From: Pseudomonas lini
GTDB lineage: Bacteria; Pseudomonadota; Gammaproteobacteria; Pseudomonadales; Pseudomonadaceae
Assembly (NCBI RefSeq): GCF_001042905.1
Contig: NZ_JYLB01000003.1
Coordinates: 186,001 to 250,000 of the forward strand
Length of the DNA stretch: 64,000 nt
Direction of reading: 5' to 3'
Within the stretch, counting starts at the first letter, position 1, and each line of letters begins with the position of its first letter. Under the pieces are notes generated by a model that was given only the letters and a program-made list of their open reading frames with translations, ran no database searches and was not told where the DNA came from. This document shows positions 17,613 to 26,057 of the stretch, one piece after another. The position numbers were made by a program, and so were the translations under genes.

Positions 17613-18731
17613 TTACTTTTTCATAAGTCGAAATACATCCTGCTCCAGGCGATTGCCCCCCTGTTTGCGCCACCCGGCGTTCGCGTCATAGACCACCAGC
17701 AGCAACGGTTCCTCTACGCCCGCAGTGCTGACAAAGGTCATTCCTTCGGCATGATCGCGGCCTTTATCCTCTCCTTGCCCGTAAGGAACCTCCAGGACCG
17801 GCGTCAATTGTTCCCTGAAGATAAAACTTTCGTCTGTGGGCCTGGCGCCGTCGTGCCATCGAAATAAGCTGACAGGCCCATCAAGGTTCATCGTCGGCCC
17901 GGCCAGGATCAACATGTCGTCACCATCGATGCATAAGTCCCTGACGCCGAGTCCATCCAGCTGGAGAAAATGCTTACGATATTTGCGCCCCTTGGGCCCG
18001 ATCTTTTTCAGTATCAGTGTGTGAGCGGCCTTGGGATGGTCCTCGGGTTCAATCTCCAGAACAATCGTCCAGCCCCGCAACACAGGCCCTCGCAACCCGA
18101 TAAAAACACGTTTGCCGTTGATCTCAAGACCTTCGGTATCGAACCCGTTGTCCTTGCCGGGAATGTGCAGGAATGCCCCTACATGCTCGTCGTCCTTGAG
18201 CTCATCGAGCAATTCGTTACCCAGTTGATTACCGGCCAATTGGGCGGCGACTCGATCATCGCTGGCGGTGCTCTTCACCAAAGTGAACGTCCCGTTTTCT
18301 TCGACCACCGGAATCCGGGCCAGGAGAAAACGATTGCCATCGCTGCTGACAGTTGCCAGACGCTCGGCGTTTTTCTTCAGGGATTTGGTGCTATCAGGTT
18401 TTTTCCGTTTCAGGCTGTGAGACCCCACAATCCAGAGATACCCCGTGTCGCGGTCGTAGCTCATGCCTTCCAGGTCTGCTTCAACGAATTCTTCGCCAAT
18501 CGTCGGGATGACCGGCAGCGTCAACAGGGACGCCAACGGGAATTGTTGGTGCTGATCAAACAGAAACTCGCCCGCACCGACGCGCTCACGCAAGGTGAAG
18601 CGCTCCAGGCTCAAGGATTCATCATTGGCGACCCACAGGGTGTCGCCTATCTGGACCACGGCAGACAACCCTTTGCGCATATGAGTGTCCGGGTCATTGA
18701 AGACTAGAAGCGCGGAACCGAAATTCACCAT
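17613..18731 (-). CDS. DUF3616 family protein
   Basis: A 372-residue protein that reads as a beta-propeller-like domain. Repeated blades end in DTLWVANDESLSLERF, YDRDTGYLWIVGSHSLKRK, DTEGLEINGKRVFIGLRGP and DHAEGMTFVS. The repeated EG-hyd pattern and GLEINGKRVFIGLRGPV are the DUF3616 hallmark. There is no signal peptide, so a cytoplasmic location is likely. Function is unknown; phosphodiesterase-like or ligand-binding propellers are the nearest analogues. It is co-oriented with the ProA-like gene 80 bases downstream, so they may share a transcript. Confidence 0.75.
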   Translation of the reverse strand: MVNFGSALLVFNDPDTHMRKGLSAVVQIGDTLWVANDESLSLERFTLRERVGAGEFLFDQHQQFPLASLLTLPVIPTIGEEFVEADLEGMSYDRDTGYLWIVGSHSLKRKKPDSTKSLKKNAERLATVSSDGNRFLLARIPVVEENGTFTLVKSTASDDRVAAQLAGNQLGNELLDELKDDEHVGAFLHIPGKDNGFDTEGLEINGKRVFIGLRGPVLRGWTIVLEIEPEDHPKAAHTLILKKIGPKGRKYRKHFLQLDGLGVRDLCIDGDDMLILAGPTMNLDGPVSLFRWHDGARPTDESFIFREQLTPVLEVPYGQGEDKGRDHAEGMTFVSTAGVEEPLLLVVYDANAGWRKQGGNRLEQDVFRLMKK

Positions 18732-18819
18732 GAAGTCACCCGCCCCGTCACCCGTTCGGGTGAGTCAAAGAATGCCTGCTTCACGGTAGCGGTCATCGAG
18801 CGCTAGTCAAGAAATGCCA

Positions 18820-19728
18820 TCAGAACACCGACCAGCCGATCCGCTGACTCAACAATTCCAGCGCGGCCATGCCAGCGAGGGAGTTGCCGGCAGTGTTCAA
18901 TTCCGGGGACCACACGCACACCGTGAATTGCCCCGGCACCACCGCGACGATGCCCCCGCCCACGCCGCTCTTGCCCGGCAAACCGACGCGATAGGCAAAG
19001 TTGCCGGCTTCGTCGTACAACCCGCTGGTGGCCATGATCGAGTTGACTTGTTGGGTCTGACGGGCGCTGAGGATCTGGGCGCCGCTGTGTTTGCAGAAAC
19101 CGTCGTTGGCCAGAAAGCAGAACGTGCGGGCCAGATCCACGCAACTCATGCGCAACGCGCAGTGGCTGAAGTAGCTGCGCAGCACGGCTTCGACGTCGTT
19201 ATGAAAGTTGCCGAACGACTGCATCAGATAAGCCATGGCTGCGTTGCGCGCGCGGTGCTGGTATTCCGACTCGGCGACTTTGCCATCCACCATGACATTC
19301 GGGTTGCCGGACAAACGCCGGACAAAATCGCGCATCGATAACGCCGGCGCGGCAAAACGTGACTGGTTGATGTCGCAGATCACCAGCGCACCGGCGTTGA
19401 TGAAAGGATTGCGCGGGCGCCCGCGCTCGAACTCCAGCTGCACCAGCGAGTTGAACGGCTGGCCGGACGGCTCGTGACCCAGGCGCTCCCAAATCGCTTC
19501 GCCGGAATGGTCGATGGCCTGCACCAGGCTGAATACCTTGGAGATACTCTGCACCGAGAACGGCGTGTCGGCGTCTCCCGCGCAAAACAACTCGCCGTCA
19601 TTGCCATACACGGCAATGCCCAACTGATTGGACGGCACGGTGCCGAGGGCGGGAATGTAGTCAGCCACTTTGCCCTGACCGATCAACGGTCGGACTGCGT
19701 CAAGGATCTCGTTCAACAGCGCTTGCAT
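18820..19728 (-). CDS. glsA: Glutaminase
   Basis: Hydrolyses glutamine to glutamate and ammonia in the cytoplasm. The serine beta-lactamase-like fold has its nucleophile motif at Ser61-x-x-Lys64 ([11 protein letters not shown]). Other glutaminase blocks are [25 protein letters not shown] and [17 protein letters not shown]. Length of 302 residues is normal. The frame is open for 77 more codons upstream, but the family starts at [20 protein letters not shown], so ATG 19728 is chosen. Divergent from the ferric-reductase-like membrane gene. Confidence 0.95.
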   Translation of the reverse strand: MQALLNEILDAVRPLIGQGKVADYIPALGTVPSNQLGIAVYGNDGELFCAGDADTPFSVQSISKVFSLVQAIDHSGEAIWERLGHEPSGQPFNSLVQLEFERGRPRNPFINAGALVICDINQSRFAAPALSMRDFVRRLSGNPNVMVDGKVAESEYQHRARNAAMAYLMQSFGNFHNDVEAVLRSYFSHCALRMSCVDLARTFCFLANDGFCKHSGAQILSARQTQQVNSIMATSGLYDEAGNFAYRVGLPGKSGVGGGIVAVVPGQFTVCVWSPELNTAGNSLAGMAALELLSQRIGWSVF

Positions 19729-19957
19729 GCCGGGTTCCGAAGTCTCGCCCCATGGGATTGCGGGGACACTGTCGCTAGACGCTGCTGGTCGGTGCTGAAT
19801 CACAGTTTTGTATGGGAATGTATCTGTCGCGGCCCGGGATACATGAACTTGCACCGGGCGACCTTTCGGACATACCGCCCACACACCGGGTTGAAAAACT
19901 CCTGCTGTCCGCTGACCACCGGCAAAACCGGGTCGGCCCTTGCTCAGGAGTGTTGCC

Positions 19958-20587
19958 ATGCTGACCCAAGTTCCCCGTTACCACGGCTGGTCGCTGTTTG
20001 GCCTGCTGTCCCTGCTGGTGTTGTTGATGACCGGCCTGATTCTGTTGCTGAACCCGGATCTGGTGGAAGCCACGCGCAGCGCCATTCGCGCCACTGCACG
20101 CACTTCGTTTGCACTGTTTCTCGCTGCGTTCACTGCGTCCGCTTTGGCTGTGCTGGTGCCCTCGCCATTCACCCGATCGCTGGTGCGCGAGCGACGCTTC
20201 ATCGGCCTGGCCTTTGCGTTTTCCCACCTGGTACACGCCATCCTGATCTACAGCTATGGCCAACTGAACCCTGAGTTCTGGCCCGGCCGCACTACGGTCG
20301 GCAATATCCCGGGCTCGGTTGGTTACCTGTTCATTCTGTTGATGGCGCTGACCTCGTTCAAAACCACGGCGCGGCTGATCGGCCCCAAACCCTGGAAAGC
20401 CCTGCACGTCAGCGGCATGTGGGTGCTCGCAGCGGTGTTTACCTATTCCAACTTCAAACGCATCCCCATGAGCGCCTGGTACGTCCTGCCGTTCGGCCTG
20501 ATGTTTTCGGCAATCGTCATTCGGCTGCTGGGCAAGATTGCGTTGAAGTACAAACGGTCGGTCAGGAATGCGCTGCTGACTGAATGA
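19958..20587 (+). CDS. Ferric-reductase-like transmembrane protein
   Basis: A 209-residue inner-membrane protein with about six helices. The first is [17 protein letters not shown]. Histidines in [10 protein letters not shown] and [10 protein letters not shown] are spaced across helices as in the haem-binding ferric reductase/YedZ-MsrQ domain. This suggests a small membrane cytochrome that passes electrons across the membrane; no flavin or NAD domain is attached and the partner is unknown. The ATG at 19958 has CAGGAG eight bases upstream. A REP separates it from the following DoxX gene. Confidence 0.7.
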   Translation: MLTQVPRYHGWSLFGLLSLLVLLMTGLILLLNPDLVEATRSAIRATARTSFALFLAAFTASALAVLVPSPFTRSLVRERRFIGLAFAFSHLVHAILIYSYGQLNPEFWPGRTTVGNIPGSVGYLFILLMALTSFKTTARLIGPKPWKALHVSGMWVLAAVFTYSNFKRIPMSAWYVLPFGLMFSAIVIRLLGKIALKYKRSVRNALLTE

Positions 20588-20611
20588 CATCCCTGGAACA
20601 CCACAATCCCC

Positions 20612-20701
20612 TGTGGGAGCGGGCTTGCTCGCGAAAGCGGTGTGTCAGGCGACATCAATGTTGAATGTGCCGCCGTCTTCGCGAGCAAGCCCGCTCCCAC
20701 A
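20612..20701. repeat. REP palindrome (TGTGGGAGCGGGCTTGCTCGCGAA type)
   Basis: Perfect inverted arms with centre word GTGTGTCAGGCGACATCAATG, the same family as 15906. Confidence 0.93.
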
Positions 20702-20724
20702 ATGAATCCCCGGAGCTCAAGCCC

Positions 20725-21240
20725 ATGAACACCTCTCTCTCATCAGCCATCAAAGGCCTGCACCTGAACCTCGACCGTGCCGGCAACTGGATCGCGCCCC
20801 TGACCTTGCGGGTGTTTCTGGCCTGGGAGTTTTTCGAATCAGGCCTGGAAAAATGGAACGGTCAGAACTGGTTCGCTGACATCCAGAACAGCTTCCCATT
20901 CCCCTTCAACCACGTGCCGGCCACGCTGAACTGGGAACTGGCGATGTGGGCCGAATTGATCTGTGCCCTCGCCCTGCTGGTGGGCCTGGGGACGCGGGTC
21001 TCGGCGATTATCCTGATCGTGGTCACGATCGTTGCGACCGCTGCCGTTCACTGGCCGGCCGATTGGTCTACATTGAGTGAACTTGCCCAGGGTTATGCCA
21101 TCAGCAATAAAGGCCACGGCAACTTCAAACTGCCGCTGATCTACCTCGCAGCCCTCATGCCGTTATTGCTCTCGGGGGCCGGCAAACTCAGCATGGACGC
21201 GTTGTTGGCTCGACTCTTCTGGCGGCGCAGTCACCGCTGA
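20725..21240 (+). CDS. DoxX/HvfX-like membrane protein
   Basis: A 171-residue four-helix membrane protein of the DoxX family. The family opening [20 protein letters not shown], the [18 protein letters not shown] helix and the final [22 protein letters not shown] are clear. Members near RiPP or DUF692 genes are called HvfX and are linked to copper-peptide maturation, but no DUF692 or partner gene is next door, so only the DoxX assignment is safe. CGGAG precedes the ATG. The dienelactone hydrolase gene follows after 47 bases and is probably co-transcribed. Confidence 0.85.
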   Translation: MNTSLSSAIKGLHLNLDRAGNWIAPLTLRVFLAWEFFESGLEKWNGQNWFADIQNSFPFPFNHVPATLNWELAMWAELICALALLVGLGTRVSAIILIVVTIVATAAVHWPADWSTLSELAQGYAISNKGHGNFKLPLIYLAALMPLLLSGAGKLSMDALLARLFWRRSHR

Positions 21241-21287
21241 TACGCCAGCGTCTCGATAACCCACCCAACTTATGTAAAGGAGCCATC

Positions 21288-21986
21288 ATGAGCGTAACCA
21301 CCCAATGGATCGAGATCACCAGCGCCGACGGCACATTCGGCGCTTACCTGGCCATCCCCCACACCCGTAAAGGTCCGGGGATTGTGCTGATTCAGGAAAT
21401 CTTCGGCGTCAACGAACACATCCGCTCGGTCGCCGAGCAGTACGCAGCCGACGGCTACCTGGTCATAACGCCGGATCTGTTCTGGCGCAACGGCCACCGT
21501 ATCGAACTGGGCTACGACGAAGCTGGCTGGAAACGCGCCGTCGAATTGATGAATGCCACCGACACCACCAAGGCCCAGGCCGACATCAAACTGGCCATCG
21601 ACGCCCTGAAGGCTCATCCGGGGCTGGACGGCAGAATCGCTTCCATCGGTTTCTGCTTCGGCGGCATGCTGTCGTACAACACCGCGGCCAACGGTTTCGT
21701 CGACGTGGCGATTGCCTACTACGGCGGCGGCATTCAGAACCAACTGGATCGGGCCGGTGAACTCAAGGTGCCGATGCTGATGCATTTCGGCGAACAGGAC
21801 AGCCACATCCCCATCGACGCCGTGAAGCAAATCGCCGAGCGTTTCGAGTTCAACGACGACGTCGATATCGAGGTGTATCCGGGGGCCGAACATGGCTTCA
21901 ACTGCTCACACCGTGACAGCTACAACCAGCGGGCGGCGGTGGAGGCGCACGGCAATACGTTGCTCTTTTTGAGTCAGAATCTTTAA
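21288..21986 (+). CDS. Dienelactone hydrolase family protein
   Basis: A cytoplasmic alpha/beta hydrolase of 232 residues that opens lactone rings. The catalytic triad is Cys123 (GFCFGG), Asp171 (FGEQDSHIP) and His202 (GAEHGF), as in ClcD/TcbE. The N-terminal LIQEIFGVNEHIR segment is a strong family mark. No chloro- or methylaromatic pathway genes lie nearby, so the substrate is unknown and a general carboxymethylenebutenolidase-like role is the safest statement. AAAGGAG precedes the ATG. Likely in an operon with the DoxX gene upstream and perhaps the MFS gene downstream. Confidence 0.9.
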   Translation: MSVTTQWIEITSADGTFGAYLAIPHTRKGPGIVLIQEIFGVNEHIRSVAEQYAADGYLVITPDLFWRNGHRIELGYDEAGWKRAVELMNATDTTKAQADIKLAIDALKAHPGLDGRIASIGFCFGGMLSYNTAANGFVDVAIAYYGGGIQNQLDRAGELKVPMLMHFGEQDSHIPIDAVKQIAERFEFNDDVDIEVYPGAEHGFNCSHRDSYNQRAAVEAHGNTLLFLSQNL

Positions 21987-22047
21987 GGCCTGATCGCCGG
22001 GGTTGGCGACATAAACAATCGGTGAGCATTCAATCCCGGAAACCCGC

Positions 22048-23235
22048 ATGGACAACCTCTCAAAACCCAGACCGGCTTCAGTGCGTATCCCCTCCACGGT
22101 CTGGGCCTTGGGTTTTGTCAGCTTGTTCATGGACCTGTCTTCAGAACTGGTGCACAGCCTGTTGCCAATATTTCTGGTCACGACCCTGGGCGCGAGCGCG
22201 TTGACCGTCGGGGTGATCGAGGGCATCGCCGAAGCGACCGCGATGCTGACCAAAATCTTCTCCGGCGCCATCAGCGACTTTATCGGCCGGCGCAAAGGCC
22301 TGCTGTTGATGGGCTACGGTCTGGCCGCCTTGTCAAAACCGCTCTTTCCTCTCGCGCAATCGGTGGAGGTGGTGTTCACCGCGCGTTTTCTGGATCGCAT
22401 CGGCAAAGGTATTCGTGGCGCGCCGCGAGATGCATTGGTCGCCGATGTCGCACCCGCCGAAATCCGTGGTGCTTGTTTTGGCATGCGCCAGTCGATGGAC
22501 ACCGTGGGCGCCATTCTGGGTCCGATCCTGGCTATCGTGCTGATGCTCTGGCTCGGGCAGATCCATCTGGTGTTGTGGTTTGCGGTGATCCCGGCGGTGA
22601 TATCGGTGGCGCTGATTGTCGGCGGGGTAAAAGAACCGACCGCTGCCGCTGGCGAACGCACCTTTCGCTCACCTATCCACTGGAAGGTCCTGCGGGATTT
22701 TTCCCGTGGTTACTGGTGGGTGGTGATCGTCGGCGGGCTCTTCACGCTGGCCCGCTTCAGTGAAGCCTTTCTGGTGTTGAAGGCGCAACAAACAGGCCTG
22801 ACAGCAACCTGGGTGCCGATGGTGATGGTGGTCATGTCGTTGCTTTATGCAGTGTCTGCCTACCCGGCCGGCTGGTTGTCCGACCGGATCAGCCGCACCA
22901 AAGTGCTGTGTGTCGGCATAGTCCTGCTGATCCTGGCGGACCTGTTATTGGCGCAAGCGGATTCGATCATGACCATGCTGGCGGGCGTAGCCCTGTGGGG
23001 CCTGCACATGGGTTTCAGCCAAGGGATTCTCGCAGCGCTGATCGCCGACACCGCGCCCGAACATCTCAGGGGCACGGCATTCGGCCTGTTCAATCTGATC
23101 AGCGGCGTGTGCCTGTTGATCGCCAGTGTGCTCGCCGGCGCGCTGTGGGAGACCTCGGGCTCGGCCAGCACCTTCATCGTCGGGGCGCTGCTGGCGGCTG
23201 CGGCGCTGCTGTTGCTTCTGCTGCGCAAGCCCTAA
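22048..23235 (+). CDS. MFS transporter, 12-TM, small-molecule exporter type
   Basis: A 395-residue major facilitator protein. The opening ALGFVSLFMDLSSELVHSLL is typical of a group of MFS exporters whose substrates are poorly known. The intracellular loop motif is FSGAISDFIGRRKGLLLMG, and a second occurs as YPAGWLSDRISRTKVL. RFLDRIGKGIRGAPRDALVA is another conserved block of this group. Twelve helices are expected. It begins 61 bases after the dienelactone hydrolase, with GGAAA upstream of the ATG. Substrate unknown. Confidence 0.88.
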   Translation: MDNLSKPRPASVRIPSTVWALGFVSLFMDLSSELVHSLLPIFLVTTLGASALTVGVIEGIAEATAMLTKIFSGAISDFIGRRKGLLLMGYGLAALSKPLFPLAQSVEVVFTARFLDRIGKGIRGAPRDALVADVAPAEIRGACFGMRQSMDTVGAILGPILAIVLMLWLGQIHLVLWFAVIPAVISVALIVGGVKEPTAAAGERTFRSPIHWKVLRDFSRGYWWVVIVGGLFTLARFSEAFLVLKAQQTGLTATWVPMVMVVMSLLYAVSAYPAGWLSDRISRTKVLCVGIVLLILADLLLAQADSIMTMLAGVALWGLHMGFSQGILAALIADTAPEHLRGTAFGLFNLISGVCLLIASVLAGALWETSGSASTFIVGALLAAAALLLLLLRKP

Positions 23236-23280
23236 ATTCCGGTCAGTTAAGCCGCGACGCACGCTTTATAGCAGACCCGC

Positions 23281-24300
23281 TCAGCTGCCCTCGCTACCGT
23301 GTGCTTCTTCAAAGAAGTAATCCTTCCAGCTGGCAGCCTTGTTTTTCAGCACACCGAGCTCCTGGAGTTTCTCGGCGTAGATGAAGGTGCGCTGGGGCAC
23401 GACGGTGAAGTCGATTTCAGGGTCGGCGACGATTTTCTCAACCAGTGGCAGCGCCAGCTTCGATTGTTCCACCCGGAGATAGGTCTGGGCGGCTGCGGGC
23501 TTATCGGCCTTGATTATTTTCTCGGCCTCGGCGAGTGCCGCGTAAAACGCCTTGTAGGTTTTCGGGTTTTCGTCGTGGAATTTCTCGGTGGTGTACAGCA
23601 CGTTAAACGTGGCCTGGCCACCCAATACGTCGTAGGAACTCAGCACCTTGTGCACGTTGGGACTCTGCAGTTCCTGGTACTGGAACGGCGGACTGGAGAA
23701 ATGTGAGTTGATCTCCGAACCGTCGGCAATCAGCGCCGACGTCGCATCCGGGTGGGCCAGGCTGATCGAGATGTCGTCAAATTTCTTGAAGTTTTGCGCG
23801 CCAAACTGTTTCGCCGTTTCGATTTGTAAAGTGCGTGACTGGAAACCTACCCCTGCCGCCGGCACCGCGATGCGGTCCTTTTCGGTGAAATCCTTGAGGC
23901 TTTTTACGTTCGGGTTATTGGTCAGCAGGTAATTGGGCATAGACCCCAGCGAGGCGATGGCCTTGACGTTTTGTTTGCCCTTGGTCCGGTCCCAGATCGT
24001 CAGCATTGGCGGCACGCCTGCCGACACCACATCCAGCGCACCGGCCAAGAGCGCCTCGTTCATCGCCGTGGCACCCGAGATGCTGCTCCAGTCGACCTTG
24101 ATGTCGAGGCCCTGCTCCTTGCCATGTTTCTCGATGAGCTGCTGATCGCGCACCACATCCAGGATCAGGTAACCGATACCAAATTGCTGGGCAATGCTGA
24201 TTTTGCCTTCGGCCTGAGCGCCGGGGCTGAGTAATGCACTCACCGCCGCCACGGAGGCTGCCAACAGCGTCAATGCGGAGCGCTTGAAAGGAATCGCCAT
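23281..24300 (-). CDS. ABC transporter substrate-binding protein (NitT/TauT/SsuA type)
   Basis: A periplasmic binding protein of 339 residues for a small anion such as taurine or another sulfonate. It has a signal peptide (RSALTLLAASVAAVSALLS, cleavage near AQA) and a type 2 binding fold, with the landmarks IAQQFGIGYLILDVVRDQQL, GATAMNEALLAGALDVVSAG and IAVPAAGVGFQSRTLQI. The ATG at 24300 has TGAGG upstream. No ATPase or permease gene is adjacent, so it is an orphan in this window. The neighbouring Mop protein resembles SsuF of Pseudomonas organosulfur loci, which supports but does not prove a sulfonate ligand. Confidence 0.85.
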   Translation of the reverse strand: MAIPFKRSALTLLAASVAAVSALLSPGAQAEGKISIAQQFGIGYLILDVVRDQQLIEKHGKEQGLDIKVDWSSISGATAMNEALLAGALDVVSAGVPPMLTIWDRTKGKQNVKAIASLGSMPNYLLTNNPNVKSLKDFTEKDRIAVPAAGVGFQSRTLQIETAKQFGAQNFKKFDDISISLAHPDATSALIADGSEINSHFSSPPFQYQELQSPNVHKVLSSYDVLGGQATFNVLYTTEKFHDENPKTYKAFYAALAEAEKIIKADKPAAAQTYLRVEQSKLALPLVEKIVADPEIDFTVVPQRTFIYAEKLQELGVLKNKAASWKDYFFEEAHGSEGS

Positions 24301-24355
24301 GAAAACCTCAACGTTATGGAAAGTGAGCACAATGCCGGCAAGTCAAGACGTAGAA

Positions 24356-24449
24356 CCTGTGGGAGCGTGGCTTGCCCGCGAAGAACGATGACGCGTAATA
24401 CCTGAAAAACCGCGGTGCATTCTTCGCGGGCAAGCCACGCTCCCACAGG
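24356..24449. repeat. REP palindrome (CCTGTGGGAGCGTGGCTTGCCCGCGAA type)
   Basis: Close copy of the element at 10898, with the same centre AACGATGACGCGTAATACCT. It lies between the Mop gene and the binding-protein gene, which are read in the same direction. Confidence 0.92.
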
Positions 24450-24473
24450 ATTTTCGTCGCTCAAATTTCAATT

Positions 24474-24689
24474 TCAGAGCTTGGCGATCGACACCTCGGT
24501 GGATTTGACGAAGGCAATCACCTCGCTCCCCACTTTCAATTCAAGGTCGCGCACCGAACGGGTGGTAATCACCGAGGTGACGATTCCGGAAGCCGTTTGC
24601 ACGTCGATTTCGGACACCACTTCGCCCTCTACTATTTCCTTGATGACACCCTTGAACTGATTTCGGACGTTGATCGCTTTGATGGTCAT
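24474..24689 (-). CDS. Mop/SsuF-type molybdopterin-binding (TOBE) protein
   Basis: A 71-residue single-domain Mop protein that binds molybdate- or molybdopterin-type oxyanions in a multimeric ring. The pattern INVRNQFKGVIKEIVEGEVV followed by SVITTRSVRDLELKVGSEVIAFVK is the classic Mop/TOBE repeat. In P. putida the last gene of the ssuEADCBF organosulfur operon (ssuF) encodes such a protein. Here it stands alone, 173 bases upstream of the binding-protein gene in the direction of transcription. AGGAAG precedes the ATG. Confidence 0.88.
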   Translation of the reverse strand: MTIKAINVRNQFKGVIKEIVEGEVVSEIDVQTASGIVTSVITTRSVRDLELKVGSEVIAFVKSTEVSIAKL

Positions 24690-24920
24690 GATGAGGCTTC
24701 CTGTCTGGTGTCGGGCGCATCCGCATGGATGTGCAGGCCCTCAAAGTGCATCACCCGAACCAGCAACAAAAGGAATATATAATTATCTACTTATTCCTTT
24801 ATAGAATATTAATTAAATAACCAAAACGAATTAACAAATACAAAATAAGTATTTATCGTTATAAAAATATCCACGTACTCTCAGCTCATCCCGTCATTCA
24901 TCACCACAGTGAAGTGCCCC
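24690..24920. promoter_or_regulatory. AT-rich divergent promoter with 9-bp operator-like palindrome
   Basis: The divergent region between the Mop gene and the small gene at 24921 is strikingly AT-rich from 24765 to 24870. It contains the perfect inverted repeat AAAGGAATA (24769-24777) / TATTCCTTT (24792-24800) with a 14-base centre. TTTATAGAATATTAATTAAA lies directly beside it. This is a good candidate operator for the XRE-cupin regulator or for a sulfur-starvation regulator. Confidence 0.55.
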
Positions 24921-25082
24921 ATGAATCCGACTGACAACCTCATCGACTTCGCCAGTTACCGCAAACGCAAACAGGCTCAGCAACGGGCACGGGCCATGTG
25001 GGAGATGTATGCACGTAACGCCGGTTTACAGGCTTATCAATGGGGCCAGGCCGCCCACTCGACCGAGACCCGTCACGCATGA
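24921..25082 (+). CDS. Short ORF translationally coupled to the XRE-cupin gene
   Basis: A 53-codon gene starting MNPTDNLIDFASYRKRKQAQ and ending TETRHA. Its stop overlaps the start of the next gene as ATGA (25079-25082), the usual sign of translational coupling. The product is basic in the first half (YRKRKQAQQRAR) and helical (MWEMYARNAGLQAY). There is no signal peptide. I do not recognise a family. The ribosome-binding site is weak (GTGAAG). The tight overlap and position make it likely to be real and co-regulated with the regulator. Confidence 0.6.
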   Translation: MNPTDNLIDFASYRKRKQAQQRARAMWEMYARNAGLQAYQWGQAAHSTETRHA

Positions 25083-25726
25083 ACGCGCAGCAACCCTCGC
25101 GATTTCTGGCGAGCGCAGACGAGCCCGTGACGGACTTGAATAATCTGGAGCCACTGGAAGAAGAGCCGATCTGCGAGCGGGTCGCACAGAACCTGCAACG
25201 GCTGCGGGGCAAGCGTCACTTGTCCCTCGATGCGCTGGCCCGGCAATGCGGTGTGAGCCGGGCGATGCTGGCGCAGATCGAGTCCGGACGCAGCGTGCCG
25301 TCCATCAAAGTGCTGTGCAAAATTGCCAAAGGCCTGAAGGTCTCGGTGGCCGCCTTTCTTGAGCATCGGGCCTTCGAAGGTGTGGCCGTGCTGTCGGCAC
25401 GTGAGAGCAAACGGCTGGTCAGCGCCAGCGGAGCCTTCGTCAGCCGCGCCCTGTTCCCGTTTGATGTGGCACGCCAATCGGAATTTTACGAACTGCGCCT
25501 GAGCCCTTTGGGCGAAGATCACAGCGAGGGGCATGGCCCCGGTGTTCAGGAGAACCTGGTGGTGTCGCAGGGCGTGCTGGAAATCAGCGTCAACGATGAA
25601 CGTTACCTGCTGTCTACCGGCGACTCGATCCTGTTCTACGCCGACCAGCCCCACCGCTACCGCAACCCCGCCGACAGTGAGGCAGTGGCGTATCTGGTGG
25701 TGACTTACCCGGAACGCCTGGATTAA
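25079..25726 (+). CDS. XRE-family regulator with C-terminal cupin domain
   Basis: A 215-residue transcriptional regulator. An acidic N-terminal stretch precedes an XRE helix-turn-helix at about residues 33-90 (NLQRLRGKRHLSLDALARQC, then VSRAMLAQIESGRSVPSIKVL). A cupin_2 sensor domain covers about residues 130-205 (GHGPGVQENLVVSQGVLEIS and GDSILFYADQPHRYRNP). This architecture controls amino-acid, sulfur or small-acid metabolism genes in proteobacteria. It overlaps the upstream 53-codon gene by four bases. It is divergent from the Mop gene and may regulate it. Confidence 0.9.
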   Translation: MNAQQPSRFLASADEPVTDLNNLEPLEEEPICERVAQNLQRLRGKRHLSLDALARQCGVSRAMLAQIESGRSVPSIKVLCKIAKGLKVSVAAFLEHRAFEGVAVLSARESKRLVSASGAFVSRALFPFDVARQSEFYELRLSPLGEDHSEGHGPGVQENLVVSQGVLEISVNDERYLLSTGDSILFYADQPHRYRNPADSEAVAYLVVTYPERLD

Positions 25727-25753
25727 ACACCTGAAAGAACAATGAACATCCAA

Positions 25754-25843
25754 TGTGGGAGCGGGCTTGCTCGCGAAGAGGCCAGCACATTCAATATCAA
25801 TGTCGCCTGACACACCGCCTTCGCGAGCAAGCCCGCTCCCACA
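25754..25843. repeat. REP palindrome (TGTGGGAGCGGGCTTGCTCGCGAA type)
   Basis: Perfect inverted arms with centre CATTCAATATCAATGTCGCC. First of a tandem pair downstream of the XRE-cupin gene. Confidence 0.93.
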
Positions 25844-25888
25844 GTTTTATTACCGCTACCCACGAATACCGCGCTCAACCCAAATCCC

Positions 25889-25978
25889 TGTGGGAGCGGG
25901 CTTGCCCGCGATGAGGCCAGCACATTCAACATTGATATTGGCTGACACTCCGCCTTCGCGGGCAAGCCTCGCTCCTAC
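25889..25978. repeat. Hybrid REP palindrome
   Basis: The left arm is TGTGGGAGCGGGCTTGCCCG and the right arm CGGGCAAGCCTCGCTCCTAC, so the two arms belong to different REP subtypes. The centre is closely related to that of the preceding copy, which suggests tandem duplication followed by arm exchange. Confidence 0.9.
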
Positions 25979-26003
25979 GGGGGGATGTGGTGTCTGCCGG
26001 AAT

Positions 26004-26043
26004 GAAAAAGCCCCCGTAACCGTAAGGTCGCGGGGGCTTTTTT
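26004..26043. terminator. Bidirectional rho-independent terminator
   Basis: AAAAAGCCCCCG and CGGGGGCTTTTTT form a GC stem with A-run and T-run on opposite sides, so it can end transcription in both directions. It serves the Met-rich gene on the minus strand and read-through from the XRE-cupin gene. Confidence 0.88.
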
Positions 26044-26057
26044 GTGCTGCCAGGGGA

